Shown here: in pieces, positions 60,659-64,000 of the stretch
Position numbering within the stretch: the stretch's first letter is position 1
Layout: each line of letters begins with the position of its first letter
Assembly (NCBI GenBank): GCA_023387815.1
Contig: JAEWHK010000072.1
Coordinates: 1-64,000, forward strand
Source of the DNA: Pseudomonadota bacterium
GTDB lineage: Bacteria; Pseudomonadota; Gammaproteobacteria; Burkholderiales; Burkholderiaceae_B
Direction of reading: 5' to 3'
Length of the DNA stretch: 64,000 nt
Notes under the pieces: model-generated
What the model was told of the DNA's origin: nothing
Databases searched by the model: none
The model's input: only the letters and a program-made list of their open reading frames with translations
Translations under genes and position numbers: made by a program

Positions 60659-61578
60659 TGGAATTGTCTACTCCGGATACTTCCCTGCTTCCATACAAAT
60701 CCTGGGAACAGGTTCGCGATCGATCCTTCCTTGCAGGACTGCTACCAGCCCTGACGATTCTGCTGCTGATTACACTGGTACCCTCACTAGCGCTGCTGGT
60801 GGCCAGCCTGACACCCCTAAGTCTTGTGGATCCGGCCACTTCGTTCAATTTTGCAGAGCCACTGGGAAACTTTCGACAGCTCATGCAGGATCAGCGATTT
60901 CTGGATTCGGTTGTGACGCAGATCAAGCTTTCGGCATTCACAGTTGTACTCCAGCTGGCCGTGGGAACGGGTCTTGCCTTGTTGCTCAACGGCAGATCGC
61001 GAGTGCTGCATCTTTTTCGTGGCCTGTTTCTCATTCCCATGCTCATTCCACCAGTCGTGGTGGCACTGATCTGGAAGATCATCTACTCCCCGGATATCAG
61101 CCCCTTGCACCGTGCGCTGGAGTCCGCCGGCTACACGCTGGATGCTCTCACTGCCAATCCACAAGCAGCGCTCTGGGCAATTGCAGTGGCCGATACCTGG
61201 CAATGGTTTCCGTTTACCCTGCTCATGGTTCTGGCATCCTTGCAAATGCTGCCAGCCGATCCACTGGAAGCCGCCCGCATGGACGGTGCCAATCGGTTGC
61301 AGATCCTGAGGTATATCGTGTTGCCTCATATCCGACCTGTACTGGTGGTTTGCGGCCTTTTTCGCCTCATCGACAGTTTCAAGGCGTTTCCGCTGATCTA
61401 CATCCTGACCGATGGAGGGCCGGGCAACGTCACTGAAGTCAGCAACTACTACGGCTTCACCCAGGCCTTCAATTTCTCCTACTGGGGTTACGGCAGCGCC
61501 ATTGCAGTGATGATTCTTTTGGGCGTATTTATTCTTAGTTTGATAATTATCCGTTTCAAACAAGAGGGCCGCGCATGA
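60658..61578 (+). CDS. ABC transporter permease, MalF/UgpA type
   Basis: 306 residues, six transmembrane helices and the permease signature EAARMDGANRLQILRYIVLP (EAA-x3-G). The in-frame open region extends upstream into the binding-protein gene, but the ATG at 60658 overlaps that stop and begins just before the first helix. Confidence 0.92.
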   Translation: MELSTPDTSLLPYKSWEQVRDRSFLAGLLPALTILLLITLVPSLALLVASLTPLSLVDPATSFNFAEPLGNFRQLMQDQRFLDSVVTQIKLSAFTVVLQLAVGTGLALLLNGRSRVLHLFRGLFLIPMLIPPVVVALIWKIIYSPDISPLHRALESAGYTLDALTANPQAALWAIAVADTWQWFPFTLLMVLASLQMLPADPLEAARMDGANRLQILRYIVLPHIRPVLVVCGLFRLIDSFKAFPLIYILTDGGPGNVTEVSNYYGFTQAFNFSYWGYGSAIAVMILLGVFILSLIIIRFKQEGRA

Positions 61579-62504
61579 GCAATTCCAGAATTCTTGTGGG
61601 TCAGCAAATGCCGCCCTCTGCGGATATCCACGGTGCAGACACCATTATGTCATCCCGGCGCAGAGCGGGTTCCCGTCGTGCAGCCGACCTCCTCCACTGG
61701 CCTCTAAGGTACAGTCGTTCTGTACTGATAGCGTTCATTCTGTTCATTGTGCTTTTCCCTGCGTTATGGATGGTGCATCTGGCCTTCAAACCATCACTCA
61801 TATTGTTTGATGCAACCCTGCTGTTTACACCTACCCTTGAGAACTTCAACAATCTTCTGGCAGATGGGAGCTTCCTGAAAGCATTGAGCAACAGTCTGAT
61901 TGTGAGCGTTGCCTCGACCGTCATATCCATGATCGTGGGAGTGCCCGCCGCCTATGTCCTGACGCGCTGGAAATTCAAAGCTCGCAGGCACGTCGCTCTC
62001 TGGATTCTGATGTCGCGCATGGCGCCACCCATCGCGTTCACCATTCCCTTTTTTCTGGCGTTTCGCTGGCTGGGTTTGCAGGATACGCTGACTGGCCTGA
62101 TGCTGATCTACATGACATTCAATCTGGCGATCGTCATTTGGCTCATGCAGTCGTTCTTTGAGACGATTCCGGCAAGTCTGGAAGAAGCGGCCTGGCTTGA
62201 CGGTTGCGGCGTCTGGACTGCCTTCTGGCGAATCACATTGCCACTGGCCCAACCCGGACTGGCGTCCACCGCCATACTCTGTTTCATTTTTGCGTGGAGT
62301 GACTTTTTTTACGCCCTGGTGCTGACCCGCACTCAGGCCGTAACTGCGACCGTGGCTATTGTCAACTTTCTGCAGTACGAAGGCTGGGAATGGGGAAAAA
62401 TTGCAGCGGGTGGTTCATTGGTGATGCTGCCCGTGCTGCTCTTTATGATTGTCATCCGTAAATATCTCGTCAGTGGTCTGACGGCAGGTGGAATCAAGGA
62501 TTAA
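61575..62504 (+). CDS. ABC transporter permease, MalG/UgpE type
   Basis: 309 residues, six helices, signature EEAAWLDGCGVWTAFWRITLP (EAA-x3-G), and a longer basic N-terminus of about 45 residues. Starts by ATGA overlap with the first permease. Confidence 0.92.
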   Translation: MSNSRILVGQQMPPSADIHGADTIMSSRRRAGSRRAADLLHWPLRYSRSVLIAFILFIVLFPALWMVHLAFKPSLILFDATLLFTPTLENFNNLLADGSFLKALSNSLIVSVASTVISMIVGVPAAYVLTRWKFKARRHVALWILMSRMAPPIAFTIPFFLAFRWLGLQDTLTGLMLIYMTFNLAIVIWLMQSFFETIPASLEEAAWLDGCGVWTAFWRITLPLAQPGLASTAILCFIFAWSDFFYALVLTRTQAVTATVAIVNFLQYEGWEWGKIAAGGSLVMLPVLLFMIVIRKYLVSGLTAGGIKD

Positions 62505-62516
62505 CAAGGAATCACT

Positions 62517-63602
62517 ATGGCTGCACTTTCAATTAGCCATCTCGTCAAACACTATGAGGATCGAAAGATCCTGCACGGTATTGATCTGAACATTCAGGAT
62601 GGGGAATTTCTGGCTTTGGTCGGCCCCTCCGGCTGCGGAAAATCCACATTGCTTCGCACGATCGCCGGCCTGGAGACATCCTCCGAAGGCACAATAACCA
62701 TGGGCAATCGCGTGCTGAACGACGTAGCGCCCAAAGACCGAGATATGGCTATGGTTTTTCAGAACTATGCGCTTTATCCGCATCTGACGGTTAACGACAA
62801 TCTGGGATTCGCCCTGAAAATAAAGGGGGTTGAACAGAGAACACGGCAGGAGCAGATTCAACGCGTTGCTGCTGCACTGGGTCTAGAGCAAGAGCTCGAT
62901 CGCTATCCGCGCCAACTCTCTGGCGGACAGAGACAACGGGTTGCCATGGGCCGCGCCATTATTCGACGTCCGTCTGCCTTTCTGTTTGACGAGCCGCTTT
63001 CAAATCTGGATGCAAAATTGCGAATTCAGATGCGCACCGAAATCAAAACGCTGCACCAGAAATTGCGCACGACCACGATCTATGTGACCCACGACCAGGT
63101 TGAGGCAATGACGATGGCAGATCGGATTGTCGTAATGCGCCAGGGCAGGATCGAACAGATCGGCACGCCATTACAGCTATACGACAGGCCGGTCAATGCA
63201 TTTGTTGCTGCCTTTATCGGATCGCCAGCCATGAATCTGCTGCCCGGTGTTGTTCAGCATATCGGTCAAAGCGCATACGTCAACACCGCTGAGGGCTTCG
63301 TTTTCCCTGTTCCTGCACTTTCCTGCCTTGCAGGACATGGCACCAGGGTACTGGTAGGGATTAGACCGGAACATTTGAGAATCAGTCAAAATGACGACGG
63401 GCTGCAAGCGCGCGTAATTGTGGTTGAGCCAACAGGCTCGGAGACACACGTAGCGACGAAACTGGGAAACCATTCGCTGCTGATTTCTCTCCGGGAACGG
63501 TTCTCGCGTGAGGCAGGCAGCACCATTCGCCTGTTGCCTGACGTCAATCATATTCATGTGTTCGATGAAGAGTCCGGGCAACGGCTCAATCATGAAATCT
63601 AA
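62517..63602 (+). CDS. ABC transporter ATP-binding protein, UgpC/MalK type
   Basis: 361 residues. Walker A GPSGCGKST, signature LSGGQRQRVAMGRAI, Walker B FLFDEPLSNLDAKLR and switch His in THDQVEAMT, followed by a TOBE-like C-terminal domain. Sequence class is that of carbohydrate importers, although the operon begins with a sulfur-type dioxygenase. CAAGGA before the ATG. Confidence 0.95.
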   Translation: MAALSISHLVKHYEDRKILHGIDLNIQDGEFLALVGPSGCGKSTLLRTIAGLETSSEGTITMGNRVLNDVAPKDRDMAMVFQNYALYPHLTVNDNLGFALKIKGVEQRTRQEQIQRVAAALGLEQELDRYPRQLSGGQRQRVAMGRAIIRRPSAFLFDEPLSNLDAKLRIQMRTEIKTLHQKLRTTTIYVTHDQVEAMTMADRIVVMRQGRIEQIGTPLQLYDRPVNAFVAAFIGSPAMNLLPGVVQHIGQSAYVNTAEGFVFPVPALSCLAGHGTRVLVGIRPEHLRISQNDDGLQARVIVVEPTGSETHVATKLGNHSLLISLRERFSREAGSTIRLLPDVNHIHVFDEESGQRLNHEI

Positions 63603-64000
63603 GTCGGTTAACGCTAAGATTAACGAAAGGCCGTTTGAAGCTGAGCTGTTGAACGTACAGACGCTCAAAGTCAAAATATTTAACGATGCGCCGGAGAACG
63701 CCGTTCAGCCATTGCGCCCTTTAAAGTTCAGCTCGCTAATGATTAACCCGTTAGTGTTGCGTCGTATTAAGCTGTCTACCAGCGAAAGCGGCTTGGATCC
63801 TTCCATTCACTGGCAAGGCCGATCCGGACCGATCGCGTCGACGAAAGTCTCAACTGTCTGAACAGCGCAAGAGATGCGCGTTCAAAATCGAAAGAACGAT
63901 TCACGATTCGGGTAGTGATACGTTGAGATTTGTTCAAAGCCGCCACGGTTCCTCTCCTGGTGCCTGTTTCGTGGAATCAATATAGCACCGCGAGCCTCAG
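63603..64000. other. Right-hand end of the window, no certain gene
   Basis: 398 bp. A plus-strand frame (ATG 63592 to 63861) overlaps the ATPase end and a minus-strand frame runs through the middle; neither product is recognised. No terminator clearly follows the ATPase gene. Confidence 0.35.
63776..63946 (-). CDS. Possible small basic protein with a strong ribosome site
   Basis: GTG start at 63946 preceded by AGGAGAGG with 4 bases between, and a TATATT box about 35 bp further upstream. 56 residues, Arg-rich (SQRITTRIVNRSFDF; LFRQLRLSSTRSVRI). No family recognised. Could be the 5' part of a broken gene. Confidence 0.3.
   Translation of the reverse strand: MAALNKSQRITTRIVNRSFDFERASLALFRQLRLSSTRSVRIGLASEWKDPSRFRW

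Noticed and set aside
1..64000. CRISPR array or insertion sequence
   Set aside because: No regularly spaced repeats and no transposase or integrase-like protein were recognised.

Overview
The window looks like a chromosomal segment of a betaproteobacterium of the order Burkholderiales, most likely family Alcaligenaceae (an Advenella-like organism is possible, but the genus cannot be proven from this sequence). The grounds are gene order (leuS-lptE-holA-proA; pyrG-kdsA-eno-ftsB), moderate GC content and the protein sequences themselves. The region is gene dense, with many 4-bp ATGA stop/start overlaps inside operons.

Layout. 1-12 kb is a plus-strand housekeeping run: leuS (5' end missing), lptE, holA, proA, a HemJ/CopD-type membrane protein, an RlmL-like methyltransferase, an RDD protein, a degenerate AMP-ligase homologue, a gamma-carbonic anhydrase, hslO and a solitary TadE-like gene. 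12-20.3 kb is a minus-strand run: pyrG, kdsA, an MFS exporter, eno and ftsB, then a sirtuin, a cupin and a lipoprotein. 20.3-22.2 kb is an AT-richer insert-like patch with a DUF6414-type protein and a truncated HicB, lying next to tRNA-Asn. actP-yjcH (acetate uptake) follows.

The centre of interest is about 24.7-56.3 kb, a nearly self-contained module for autotrophic growth on methanol. A minus-strand operon, mxaF-J-G-I-R-S-A-C-K-L-D, encodes the calcium/PQQ methanol dehydrogenase, its cytochrome cL, small subunit and maturation factors, and ends with a YVTN beta-propeller protein and an MfnE-like kinase. Back to back lie cbbR and the plus-strand Calvin cycle operon cbbLSXYFPTA (form IC RuBisCO). 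After it come adhC and gfa (glutathione-dependent formaldehyde oxidation), a proline-iminopeptidase-like gene, pqqABCDE (cofactor synthesis) and an AcoR-type sigma-54 activator. A very good -24/-12 promoter precedes gfa and a weaker one precedes mxaF, so the activator may coordinate the module.

The inferred flow is: methanol is oxidised in the periplasm by MxaFI with PQQ; electrons pass to MxaG; formaldehyde enters the cytoplasm, is trapped by glutathione (Gfa) and oxidised by AdhC towards formate and CO2; CO2 is fixed by RuBisCO. S-formylglutathione hydrolase, formate dehydrogenase, Pgk and Gap are not in the window and must be encoded elsewhere.

56.4-63.6 kb holds a BASS-family transporter, a GNAT acetyltransferase and an operon pairing a TauD/AtsK-type dioxygenase with a carbohydrate-type (CUT1) ABC importer. 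The last 400 bp hold only a doubtful small ORF.
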